A DNA stretch of 64,000 nt from the NCBI GenBank assembly GCA_001414345.1, contig LLCB01000205.1:1-64000 (forward strand). The letters run 5' to 3'. Below are positions 24,901 to 34,994 of this stretch, one piece after another. Both the position numbers and the translations under genes were made by a program. A model generated the notes under the pieces. That model was not told the DNA's origin and made no database searches. It saw only the letters and a program-made list of their open reading frames with translations. How positions within the stretch are numbered: position 1 is the first letter of the stretch; each line of letters begins with the position of its first letter. The stretch is from Hymenoscyphus infarciens (lineage: Eukaryota; Ascomycota; Leotiomycetes; Helotiales; Helotiaceae).

Positions 24901-25694
24901 GGATTCAGGACCCGAATTCTCGGACGACGTTCTTGAAGCCGATTTTGAAGAACAAAAGCTCGGTTTCTCTCATTGAGACGAGTGGGAATACACTTCCTGC
25001 TCCTAGTTCTAGTGGACACCACATCTCGGCTTCTTGTGGTAATACCCCTGCTTCGAATAGTAATAAGATTGGGACTTTGTCCTATATCCCCATCCCGCCG
25101 CCGATCCCGGGACGCTCGCCGTTGAGGAGTATGCAGAGTAAGGCTAGTTTGAGGAGTGTCGATACTGTTGTTGTTGCTGGACCTGGTGTTTCTGGTGCTG
25201 GACCTGGGACGGGTGGACGCAATGTTCTACATAAGAAGAATGCTTCAAAGGCTAGCTTGAGGAGTGTGAAGAGTTTCACGATGGAGACGCCTTGTGCAAC
25301 GCCTAGAGCGAGGCTGGTTAAACGTAAAGGTGCTCCGGCTAGTCAGAGGCAGGTGGGGAGTATGAGGGAACGGGGAAGGGAGGGAGTTGATGCATCTGCT
25401 GTTTCTGAGGCTTTGAGTGGGGATGCTGGGTTATCTGAGGCTGGGGCTGGGGGACAGAATGATGGAGGGGCGTTTGAGAGTGAGGAGAGTGAGGGTTTTC
25501 ATGGGGTTGAGTGGGGTGTTGGGGAGGATGAGGGGCGGCGTGTTGGGGAGGAGGTGGTGGTGGTGGGGAAGGGCGGAGAGATGAGTGAGAGTGATGCGCA
25601 GGCTTTGGGGAGTCGGAAGATGGTCGAGTTGTTTCTTAGTAGTCGCCGCCAGAAGATTGCTGGGGGGAGTGAGGAGGGGGGGGTTTTCCTTTAG
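21984..25694 (+). CDS. Large disordered Ser/Arg-rich fungal protein, 1236 residues
   Basis: Intronless frame. I place the start at 21984 (MFRRNSSTRLGRSKS) because the protein-like sequence begins there; the same frame is open upstream to an ATG at 21840, but that part reads like leader sequence. The protein is low-complexity, rich in Ser, Arg, Pro and Gly, with no signal peptide or membrane segment. Repeated short phrases include SKASLRSV and SMQSKASLRSVDT-like segments near residues 1045-1105. A basic patch at about 345-370 (ARKASKTLKFKLKRVFG) could bind membrane or nucleic acid. The last 150 residues are Gly/Glu/Val-rich. Function unknown; it resembles conserved but unnamed ascomycete proteins. 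Confidence 0.85.
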   Translation: MFRRNSSTRLGRSKSTSSVHRGKQHESIDPEVARQHAHAAATLAFARAQERSSADLCHSRGQIHNNSRVQTSSSERVQPSYSQPPIESSHTGEHVIKRQQSVRFAGPNAVQRRQSTNTRSTQHTLPSKASTSTLRPVAMTTSAPVPAVYRPPSRASSIGKASFGNATAQAEFATALAAYDEYYTREPEVPSTPSSYRRLRKSKSMFSPLKAPSVFYTNGTPERSSTRLGRQNSTTSSRTARTARTARSKSYHIAPLRTPKSMSFLRGGRDGLTHKHDEGVQQARDRFFQHATQERLREQPSFLFRSRTQKPEKPFRKSVRSGSEHSDPLPELPDHDTTPSPLVQNSKLREKARKASKTLKFKLKRVFGLIKDEPVVIPNQQVEAHETHVRQYSCPPNQEAFEDIPYPDSEALSRVASRQPSLRILGSKEQLRSHAGSARSAKSFTTDDDNSRVTSWTSTAANTIGSSGNANPAKVLSEREQQRLSIIQENGTHTSSSSFRRKGVRNQFSAHPLVRPPSRDAPATQSQGVDSARVYSALMKRLDECSPKTKLTNRASEDTLRSPRRSTDGKENQKYATIRHVRNESAEGGQTHRWVKSDSVHSAKAEDVFGLTGSPHVHQWVPADGLREKRMRSEHGEGDVFMTLGTHVRARESEREPQAGHQRAYSNASTSVVSIQQPSHKTSFYTVPDEVGRTPQEIALKNEPVVIEPTKRLRESRSTFFGGSTMTISRTTSPFRQAMQSGDSPSMRKDAKSPARKSVYLAVDGGFDSGSMEDEKADSVSLYSRTTSGQTLATNSALSLLIDQHGQIGGQEQVAISDLSVHDSSKGDVVIIDRSTYRSLNKRDTVAGGHRRDASKTHSVTSSAGSNEWKRWMSSEVAKLERGKENRDQKAGPLNSHPKMGSGSGSVGGRKEYINYALPRAYQPTTAVSVGHLRESAQIDDEDVEVSQGTRVGVRLPAGMVDVQQQNPQNQNRIQDPNSRTTFLKPILKNKSSVSLIETSGNTLPAPSSSGHHISASCGNTPASNSNKIGTLSYIPIPPPIPGRSPLRSMQSKASLRSVDTVVVAGPGVSGAGPGTGGRNVLHKKNASKASLRSVKSFTMETPCATPRARLVKRKGAPASQRQVGSMRERGREGVDASAVSEALSGDAGLSEAGAGGQNDGGAFESEESEGFHGVEWGVGEDEGRRVGEEVVVVGKGGEMSESDAQALGSRKMVELFLSSRRQKIAGGSEEGGVFL

Positions 25695-26008
25695 TCTTTT
25701 CTTTTCTTTCTTTTTTTTCCTTCTGTGGGGGATGGGGGAGTTTTTTTGTTAGAGGGGGTCTTGAGGGGGGCTTTGAAGTTTGGATTATGGGGTATGGGTT
25801 GGGGGGATATTGATACTAGGGTGGTATTGTTTGTATTTATTATTGTTTGAAATGAGTAGGTGTGTTGTTTCAATTGAGTAGGTGTATTGATCGTATTCTT
25901 TTTCTTCCTTTCTTTCTTTCTTGCATTTGAGGAAGTAAGTAGCGTGATTGGGTGATTGGTGATGACTGCTTTAATCCAGTTCCTTTCTTGAGTCTTTCTC
26001 GGTTTGGA
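25695..26008. other. 3' flank with homopurine/homopyrimidine tracts
   Basis: G/T-rich stretch followed by a TTTC microsatellite at about 25900-25922. Probably the 3' UTR of the preceding gene. No gene recognised. Confidence 0.5.
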
Positions 26009-26792
26009 GTGGTCATGTCATCTCTTTTTTGCATCTATCTATTCTCTGATCCTGATGATTTTATTTTCCACAAGACTGGAGTTCTGAGTTTTTTTTTTTT
26101 CTGGAAAATTTACGAGGGCGAGGTAAGCTACTATGTACTCGGTCTAGTATTTTCTGAGCGTCCATAGCTAATTTTTAGCTCAGTTTCTCGCTTAAATACA
26201 ACTCTCTTTTTTCACCTCTACTATATATATAGTATATAAAATTTAGTATTATTATAAAAAGTAATAGAAACTAATGTCCCTAACACCGCTCTCTAAAATA
26301 GATACGTAATCTAGGTTATCTTATATCTAAAGGAGTAACTCTTACTTATTAGTATTCTATCCACGTCTACTAATAATAACAGTACGCTACTAAACTAGGA
26401 CCTTACGTCGAGAAGTTTTTCGTTTAGGGGCCTAGCAACCTTTAGATCTCCGGTGTTTCTTTGCTATTTTATGTTATAGTTGTTAATTAATTATAAGAAT
26501 AAAAGTAGGTATATAAGTAGTTTTTGCTCAGTTTTAGTACTAAAAGCGTACTAAAAAGTGGTAACGAGCTGAGGGACGTTCCGAAAATACTACGCCTAGT
26601 AAACAGGGATAGAAGGAGCTAGAGAGAGGAAGGTGTGGTCATGTTCTCTCTTTATATCTCTCTATCTATTCTCTAATTCTAATGATTTTATTTTCTATAA
26701 GACTAGAGTTTTGGTTTTTTTCTGAAAATTGCTAGGGCGAGGTAAGCTACTATGTAAACTTGGATAGAAGGAGCTAGAGAGAGGAAGGAGTT
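26009..26792. repeat. Tandem duplication, one copy split by a transposon
   Basis: Copy A (26009-26137 plus 26600-26634) and copy B (26635-26792) are recognisably the same sequence. Both contain GTGGTCATG, GATGATTTTATTTTC or its mutated form, GCGAGGTAAGCTACTATGTA and GATAGAAGGAGCTAGAGAGA. Copy A carries a 462-bp insert exactly at the TA after CTATG, and copy B preserves the uninterrupted site. Copy B shows C-to-T and G-to-A changes relative to A. Confidence 0.82.
26138..26599. mobile_element. 462-bp non-autonomous Tc1/mariner-type (Fot1/pogo-like) element
   Basis: Bounded by TA dinucleotides (26136-26137 and 26600-26601). The termini are inverted: CTCGGTCTAGTATTTTCTGA on the left against CTAGGCGTAGTATTTTCGGA in reverse complement of the right. 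The TA target and exact borders are confirmed by the empty site in the adjacent duplicate (26755-26756). Its ends match the longer element at 56432-58067, with the middle missing, so it is an internal-deletion derivative. No open frame. Confidence 0.82.
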
Positions 26793-27302
26793 TGGGGGGG
26801 GGGCAGGTGCTTAAAGTAACAAAGTAACGAAGTAAGCTAGGGCGCCGTTTTTTTTTATTTTTGTTTTATTTTCTTTTTCGTTTCTACGTTTTCTCTTAAG
26901 TATAGAGGACGTTAGTAGAGAGAGTTAGCTAATATAAAAATATAAACGGTAATTAATAGTTTTATTCTCTAAATAATTATAGGTCTCTAGAATAACCTCT
27001 AAATTAATAAAAAAAAGTAACTATTCTATCTCTTAAATAATATCTCTTAATAATAAGAAGAGTGTTCTAGTTTAAGTTGAAAAAGAGAGATATTCAAGTT
27101 AGTTTCTACTTATTTCTCTCTTTATTAGTTTTCTTATACTAATAAAAATAACTAATAAAAATAACTAAAAGATTTAATAAATATCGTAAAATAACCTACT
27201 TATATACTATCTAAGCTACTTAGAACTATAAAAACTAACTCTTGAAAAGTTTAGTAATAGTTACGCTTAAGACTTTTAATTCTTTTACTTATAGCTTTTT
27301 AT

Positions 27303-27415
27303 AACACGTTTTTAGTTTAAAAACGCTCTAAGAAGCCTTATATTTAATAGTGAAAACTCTACTATATATAGAGAGAAGAGAGGTTATATAAGACCTCTCT
27401 TTTTATAATAGTACG
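27303..27415. mobile_element. Diverged relative of the 114-bp insertion at 7523
   Basis: Shares AAAACGCTCTAAG, AGCCTTATATT (AGCCTTGTATT in the other copy), AGTGAAAACTCTACTATATA and the terminal palindrome in the same order as 7523-7636. Nearly all differences are G-to-A or C-to-T here, consistent with heavier RIP of this copy. The exact ends are uncertain. Confidence 0.6.
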
Positions 27416-28668
27416 AAATATACACTACTACTAAAGAGGTATATAGAAGTACGTTCGAGACAGAATAATATACGTAAATACTAGGCTCTAATATAAAAGA
27501 AAAGGCTAACCTAGCCTTTTCTAACTCTAGAAGAGTAGACTACTATATATAAGAGGTTCGGATAATATAAAAGAGATTTAAAACCGACTAATATTATACG
27601 TTAGCTAATATAAAAGCCTAAACTCTACGAAGTACGTCTAAAAGCTCGGATATATATAACCTTTCTAAAACAGATAATATAAAATAATAACTACTAAAAC
27701 CTTATATATAGCAGGTACTCCTAGGTATCTAGGATAGCCTAGATAATAGGCTATTATACGCTTATTCTCTTTTTAAGCTTAGCTAGCTGATCTTTTATTC
27801 TTCGTCCTTCTACTTCTAAAGTTTATATAACTATCTATATCTCGTCTATATTTAAAACGTCTCGCTAGTCTCTTTAACCTTTTATATTTTAAGACCTTTT
27901 AAGTTCTAGCGTATAGATATAATTTAGAAAGAGTTTAAAGAGTTATCTTTTAAAAAGAGAGATATCTCTAGAAGAGAGTTTAACGCTTTATAATAGAACT
28001 AGGTTTAATATTTCGATAATATTAGTAGAGAAGAGAGAGAGAGTAAGAGTAGATTCGAAAGCCTTTCGTAATTACTTTTATAGATAGTCGACTTTACTAA
28101 ACCTTATATAGTATTCTCTATATCGAGAGAGTTATTAGAAGCCTTAGAGATACTTAGCTTATCTCGCTTTCTTAATATATTAAAAATATAATTTTACTAG
28201 CTATCTATAACTAATACTAAACCCTAATATTACTAGCTATCTAGGAGGTCTCTAATTTCCTAGCTATTTAAGATTATCTTTAGTAACTAGTCTAATTCTA
28301 GTCTAAAACGAAATAGATATACTAATATACTTAAATAAGATATTATTTATACTATCTCTAGTAAAGAAGAGTTTATTCTTTTTATATAATAGTATGAAAT
28401 ATATACTACTATTAAAGAGGCATATAAAAGTATAGTTAATAGAAAAACGTATATAAATACTAGACTCTAATATAAAAGAAAAGAATAAACTAGGCCTTTT
28501 CTAACTCTAGAAGAATAGACAGCTATATATAAGAGGTTTAGATAATATAAAAGAGATTAAGAGATCTAAAAGCTATCTAAAAGCCTAGACGTATATAACC
28601 TTTCTAAATTAGATAATATAAAATAATAACTACTAAAACCTTATATATATAGTATATACTATATAATC
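27397..28668. repeat. Pair of direct repeats about 300 bp long, spaced about 980 bp
   Basis: Segment 27397-27715 recurs at about 28370-28668. Landmarks in the same order are ATAATAGTA(C/T)GAAATATA, CTCTAATATAAAAGAAAAG, CCTTTTCTAACTCTAGAAGA, TATATAAGAGGTT and AATATAAAATAATAACTACT. The two copies differ mainly by transitions. This could be a tandemly repeated element, or long terminal repeats around an A+T-mutated interior (about 670 bp). No coding sequence survives. Confidence 0.6.
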
Positions 28669-29822
28669 ACGGCTATATAGAATAGTAGGCTATTATATAT
28701 ATATAGAAGTTAATTAAAAGTAATAATAGTAGTTACTCTAGCTTAGAAGTAAGAGTAAGAGTAATAAAAAGTAGTAATTTATTAATAATAATATAGAAGA
28801 TCTTAGAGTAAAGTATTAGCTTTTATATCTGATTTTACTTTTATTTTAAAAACGAATCTTACTATTAAGTAAGAGTCTTCTTAACTTACTTCTTTTATTA
28901 TTAAAGCTCTATTTTTAAAATACTAATAAAGCGAGATAATATAGAATATATAAATATATAAGTAATTAGTCTAGGATAAAATTGCAATTATGCTGCTAGT
29001 ACCAAAGTACCTAATATATAGGTATGTAGCTTCGAAAGATTACAATAAGAGAGAGTGTAGATTTAATAATTTTTGACGCTATCACGTGAAATACAGTGCT
29101 GCCCTGTCAGGTATCGTGGGCCAGTCATTGGTGAACTACTCACCTTCTCCAACTAATACCGCCATATCGGAAGGAGAGCAAGAATGTCAGCTCAGAGCAC
29201 GCTCAGAGTATCCGATATGTTTCAAGGCTTAATAATTTCGGCGATGCACTATCCTTACTTGGGGTGGATCGGGGGTGTTGGAACCCTCTCCCCGCAAGGG
29301 AGGACGAGGGGAACACAAAGAACGAGACCTTGGCGGGCCGACCCACAGAGAACAGGAGATTGACGGGAGATGGAGTCAACAAGTACCAGGAGCAAAAAAA
29401 GTGTCCTAAGCTTCCACCATTCCATGCTTGCCATAATCTTCAAAAATCTCTATCAGCGCTCATCATCCCCTCATCAACCACAAGCAATCGCCCAAGGAAG
29501 ATTTGATTGTGCTTTTCAGGGACGTTTTGATCGGAGCTCTTCATAAGGAAGTTGCACAGTAATGAACCTGCCCCGCAGACGTTGTGTCTTACAAGACGGG
29601 CAGCCGTAAGAGAAAGTGTGCATGCACGCTGTGATCAATCCGTTGAATCTGCGGATTTCCTGACCGCCACCAATACTCATGCTACAAGAACGATTTGCAA
29701 GACGAATTTAAAAAAGAAGACGGGGAAAATGAGATCCAGTTGCCGATCTTGGTTTCGATATCCGACTTGGAACATCTTTAAAAATCTGGTGCTCGAAAGT
29801 CACAATATATATAAACAACGAA

Positions 29823-32475
29823 ATGCTGACAGAGAACGAATTTCCTAGCATGGGGCTGTGTGGGGTACACAACAGATACAAATCAGACGATATCTGTTGC
29901 ATACCGTCGATGCTTTCCTTTGGTGTTTGTTCGTATTTAAATCAAATGATCGCAGAACTCATGGTGGCAGAACTTCAGATCTTTGCCTGCTTGAAACCAA
30001 CAACGCCAGAAGAACTTCTTTTCTATTATCCCGTCATGGCTCAGTCAATTGCGCGAAAGCTTAATCTTTCTCATCGGAATATACACATTGAGCCATCACC
30101 GAGCCTTAATTATCGGTCCAACGACATCCAACTCGCGGAAACTTGTGCGAATTCGGTATTTACCGAAGATACGATGCAGGAGGTGACGACAACCCCACCG
30201 AGTGCGACTGAAGTCGAAGGTGTGTTCTTTTCGCCCAAATTCAACTTACACAAACTAATTATTGCAGAACCTCTCTGCTCTCTGTCTACTCGTCGGCTTC
30301 GGTTTTCCCGCATTCAATATGGAAAGAGTAACTGGCGCACAATTTGCAACCTACTTCTATCTGTCTATTCAACAGTGCTTTCCGGAGCTTGGCTTATTGT
30401 AGCGATTGTGCGTCCTCGATATGGTCAATTCATTAGCCCGACTGGGGTTTTTCCATCAACAGCCACAACTTTATGCGCTTTTTGCAAAGAGTATTGAGAT
30501 ATCATCTGTGGCAGTCTTTGTGGTCTCTTTGGGACAAGTGCTCACGAAAAGATCTCTCGGTACTCGAGGAATCAGTCTAGCGGATATCACAATGCGCTAT
30601 TGGATTACACAACCTGGCCTCATCTTTACACAAGCGGGGGATACGAGACACGCTGGAACAACTGCACTTGGAATCTCTACTATACTTACGGCACTCTCGG
30701 TTCTTTTTTTCACATCGGCATCAGATGCTTTAGTATCCCCGAATATCAAGTCCGGAAAATGGGAGCGAACCACATTGCAAGGGGGTTTTCAAACCTTCTA
30801 TGGAGACGCAGTGTATGCTACTACACTATGCCGGACACCTCTCAAGGTAGAGATCGACCCAAACGCGAGCGCAATCATATGTTCTTTCTTGAGTTACACC
30901 GACTTTGCGCTTCATGACTTCGATAGCTTCATGAATACCTGGTATGAAAAGACCTCGGTGGGTGGAAGCTTTCCTCCCGATCTTGCCTATCGACCACGGC
31001 CCACCAGCTCGATCCTCGATAAATTGATTGTTGAAGGACTTTGGGTGAACCAAGAAAGCAGCAATGTTTCCGCAAAATTCGATGAGCTGAGCAGGGTTGT
31101 GAATAACGTTACATTGTCCATGCCCCACTCTGTTGTGTACTTTTCCTCTCAGGACGCTGCGAATAACTTGCCGCAGCCGATTGGCGCGTCAGGGTTTGGA
31201 GACTATAGTGTACGAGCATCGGTTCTCTCCCCGACAGTGAGCTGTCTTTGTGCGAATGCCTTACGCTCTGCGTTAGCACCACTGGTTTACGTGGAGTGGC
31301 CTAATGCACGCATTTCTGGTAATAGCTCTAATTTTCTTGATGAGGATGGAATTCCTTACGAGAAACATGCACCAGACGACTGGGCTTACGAGGCTAACCC
31401 CCTTCTGGGAAAATCCTATTTGAATTCAACATCAGTGGATGATATATTTGAGTGGGGAGAGAAATATGGAAATATGCCACCTGCATTTTCGTCTGTAAGT
31501 TAACAAAACAATTGGGTGAGAAATAATATCTGACGACTAGAACAGTGGCCAGAGGAATACTCATCGGTAGTGAACATAAGTACAACTGAGCACAAAGCAT
31601 CGGATATATATCTTCTAGTTAAAGCACCTGCTGCAATTACAGCGAATTACACTATTTGCAAAATCCGCGTAGCTCTATCGCCATCTTGTCCTACGGTGTA
31701 TGAAAACTCTAGTAGGGGCGGTTATTTGACTACAACTTGCGGAAACAGGGAAATTCTGCACTTTAACCCTCCTATTTTCCCTCTGGCCCCCGATTCCCCT
31801 ACGAACGCTTTAGGGGCCGACACGAAAGCCATGCTAGCGCAATGGGCCCTTTCCTTATCCCTATTTAATGGAGCAGTGAACGATACTACCACGGTTCCTA
31901 TAGTATCTAGGAGTATCGCCCAACTTATTATCGCAGAACCAGCAAGCGGCAAACCCACAATGGATTCTACACTGCCCTCCATCGCGGAAGGCATATCTAC
32001 ACTGCTGGGTTCAGTCCTCATAAAGGCTTCAATCAATTCGAGTTTCAACAACGCGTTGTGGGATTTTACGCGAGATCCAGAACCTTCGCCTCACTCAGAG
32101 AAATTCAATGCAAACGTTACCTCTCGCCAATATGTTTCCGGGCCTACTCTCGGCTGGCAAAAGGCGTTTTACCTTGTCTTGTTCAACATGTTTGCCGCAA
32201 ATGTCATCTGTCTCGTATACCTCCTTTCGAGTAAGGGGCTTGTTTTAGACTTCTCGGATCCCCACACTTCTTTCGCTATCGCTATTAACAGCCCTTTAAA
32301 CAAGCCGTTTACTGAAAATTGCGATCCTCGACCAGAAGGAAAGCAGCTTGGTGTTGTTTGGAATCTGAAACAAGATGAAGGAGATCAATATTATTTTGAA
32401 GCTTCTGGCGAGGGAAGAAAAGAAACTAATGGGATTAAACTCCGAAAATGGAGGGAGCGTTTTCGGCCTTTTTGA
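29823..32475 (+). CDS. Multi-pass membrane protein of an uncharacterised fungal family, frame broken
   Basis: Exons read 29823-30219, 30268-31494 and 31546-32475, with introns of 48 and 51 nt. Hydrophobic segments lie near LLLSVYSTVLSGAWLIVAIV, IEISSVAVFVVSLGQV, ISTILTALSVLFFTSA and, at the C-terminus, FYLVLFNMFAANVICLVYLL. A large Cys- and Asn-X-Ser/Thr-rich region between them is probably extracytoplasmic. The order matches, from memory, a large unnamed ascomycete family (RPRYG...LCALFAKSIE...LGQVL...ASDALVSP). Frame is lost at the five-T run 30479-30483: removing one T (or adding two) restores CA(F)FAKSIE. A 55-nt intron at 30408-30462 (GTGCGT...CAACAG) would also restore frame, but would delete family-conserved residues. 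The start is uncertain: ATGs at 29823, 29850 and 29947 are all possible. Confidence 0.7.
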
Positions 32476-34994
32476 TCGATGGCTGGCTGTATTATTCAGT
32501 CTGACGAGTTTGCTTTGGAATTTGTCATCCATAAACCACCATTCCATTGCCTTGCACAACCTGTAGGTCTCCGTGGAGGTCAGTAAAGACATTGTCATAG
32601 AAATGTTTATCGTGCATCGTAATAAAATACAGTTATCAACTCAAACTCGCAAACCCTTAATTATGATGAATCTCATTGGCTGCGCTCTGCTATTCCTGCC
32701 CCAAGGCATGGGAACCACTGCCTAGACTAAGACCAAGGCTGGAAGCACCACTCGCGTTGAATTTTTCACGTGTACATTAGATAAAGCTTCTTTACTACCC
32801 AGACGAAAGTGGAGGGACGCTTTGTAGCGCGGGGCGATCGAGTGTGTTTTTCTAGAAGGCCTAGTTTCTGTGACGAAGAGGAGTGGGGGAATAGAAGATA
32901 AGCGAGATTTCCATAGCTTATTCGCAAGTAGTTGGGTTACCAGGAAAACAGGCCTAGGGTTGCAAATCAACGCCGCGTTCTCTCAAAACAGCCGATGGAC
33001 GCTCTGCTTGTTGATATGACTTCAAATGCGTGGGGTTGACCATCACAACTTTTCTCCCGGCCTCACCCCTCACTCGCGCTCAGGTTGGAGATTTCAAATT
33101 CTAGGTGGAACGTCTAGTCTTGCCCTTTACGCTGGTAGTTGGGACCCATCTTTCCACATGGCTGGTGCGGGATCACTGGGAGCCAATCAATTACGGTCTC
33201 GCTTCACGGTCTAGCAAAATTCCCTATAAATTGACCAACAACCCACCAATCAGTTACAAGAGATCAGTCCCCACCCCACAAATCATTAAATTACGTATAT
33301 CAAATTAAGCACAATTGGCTCTCATGGGAACACTAAAAGGCGGCTATCTGGCGCGATGGTTCAGGTCAAATTAGTGTTCTTGAGAGGATCGATGGGCGTA
33401 TACGATTTCGAGCCGACAAACAATTTTCGACACTTTCACCAAAACACGATTCGGAGCTAAAAAGCTAAAAACTCAGTTCGTCTGGTTTTCATCCTTAGCC
33501 GCCCCTCGAGGGGTGAGGAACTTTTGCTATTTTTCGGTTTGCTTTTTGAAGATCATATACATATCAACAGACGCGTCAACTGTCGTCGCGGTAATAATTC
33601 GCGGAAAGGGACCGTGCTATACTACAAGTAATTCGCCATCAGGCTCAACCTTTTGGTTACTTTTTTTTGTTATTATATTATGTGTTGTACGCCATTGTTT
33701 TGGACTTCCTATAAGTTTGGCCGAATTTTCGAGGTTGTTGTACCGCATGAGTCCACTCTCCTTGATGATGTTAGCCTTTTTCTCAGCCCAACTTGTAGGA
33801 GTGAGTAAAAGCTCTCCGCATGCCTTGCTCTTTCTGCTCCTTTCCTTTTTATGTTTTTTTTTTGGTATATCTTGATGATATTTTTACCAACTTCCCCACG
33901 CGGTCGAGAAAAGGTGTTCTTTTCACTTGCCTCGCCCTAAAAAAGCAAAAGGAAATTTATAAGGGAGCATTCAAGATTGGAACTTGAGAGTCCTTCTCCT
34001 TCACAAGCTCGTGATCGCTGAGCCAGATAAAAGAGCAATGCTAAGGGGACGTTCTACCATTTAACCAATTCTCCTGAAATAATTCGTTGATGTACCTGGT
34101 GTTATTTGACTGTGGTGGCAGTGGGGAATACGTTGATAGTAAGTCAGTATTGAGTGCATAGTGAATGCAAAACAGTAACAAGTGGAAAATGTATATCCAG
34201 TTTCGAGGAACTTGCTCCTTTCAATAAAACAATTCAAGGACCCAGTCAACAAAAAGACAACCTTTGACCTGAATTTTTCTCGAACCCATCAGCATTGAAA
34301 CCTCTGTATGGTTTCCCAGTCCGTAAAGGCACAAATACTTCCAGAAAGCATTCTCTCCCTAGCTAAGGCAGGATTATTGAATCACTGACAAACCCTCAGC
34401 ACCACCACTTTAGGTTCAAGAGTCCTGAACTTGTGAGAGATTACTCGCGCTTGCCCTTGGCTTATGGCAACAAATAGAAGGCTATAAAGAGTTATTGTTT
34501 TGAAGCTTCGGGTAAGAGAGAAAAGTAGCAATCGTACTACTCTTTCCTAAAAAGCCGTATTTAACGATTTTTCTGCCTCGGAAAATTCTTGTTGGGAACG
34601 AATCGATTGAATTCTCCTACATATAACTCACTTTATTCCTGAACGATGATGGAACAAAGGAAATTTGTTGATTTTCCCAGGTAGACTCTCTCGAAAGGTT
34701 ACATAGTTTTGAGACTTCAATTCTTCCCCTATGGCTTTAAATCGTTGGCACAATAGAAACTCTAAAACGTAACCCACAGTTGAGATGTTACGAACTACCG
34801 CAAGGTATATGTAATTTATCATTTCGCGTAGACCAGGAGAGTCAAGTTTGACCTGGGATAGGTATATGTTCATGGGCTCTATCGTAAAGAGGAAGATATA
34901 ATCGGAGGCCACGTTGAAACAAATCTGCGGGACACTAGAATGCTAGGAGGATGTCCAAAAGGCAACATACTTCTTCTCGCATCAAACCAACACT
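32476..34994. other. Intergenic region, 2.5 kb
   Basis: Normal to moderately A+T-rich, with no recognised domain, tRNA or transposon end. Two open frames (33513-33875 plus, hydrophobic, 120 codons; 34628-34912 minus, 94 codons) have no supporting features and are not called. Confidence 0.5.

Larger units (their letters stand above)
26793..29822. other. A+T desert with mutated repeats, then intergenic DNA
   Basis: From about 26880 to 28990 the sequence is extremely A+T-rich, almost devoid of long frames and full of TATA/TAA strings, as expected of RIP-mutated transposon DNA. From about 29040 base composition returns to normal. The part from 29040 to 29822 has no recognisable protein, only unrelated short frames; an ATATATATAAAC box lies just before the next gene's candidate ATG. 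Confidence 0.6.

Noticed and set aside
33513..33875. Hydrophobic 120-codon plus-strand frame
   Set aside because: T-rich composition alone yields Phe/Leu-rich readings. No start context, no neighbour support, and nothing family-like.
34628..34912. 94-codon minus-strand frame
   Set aside because: Plausible amino-acid mix, but short, isolated and without any recognisable motif or splice partners. Left uncalled.
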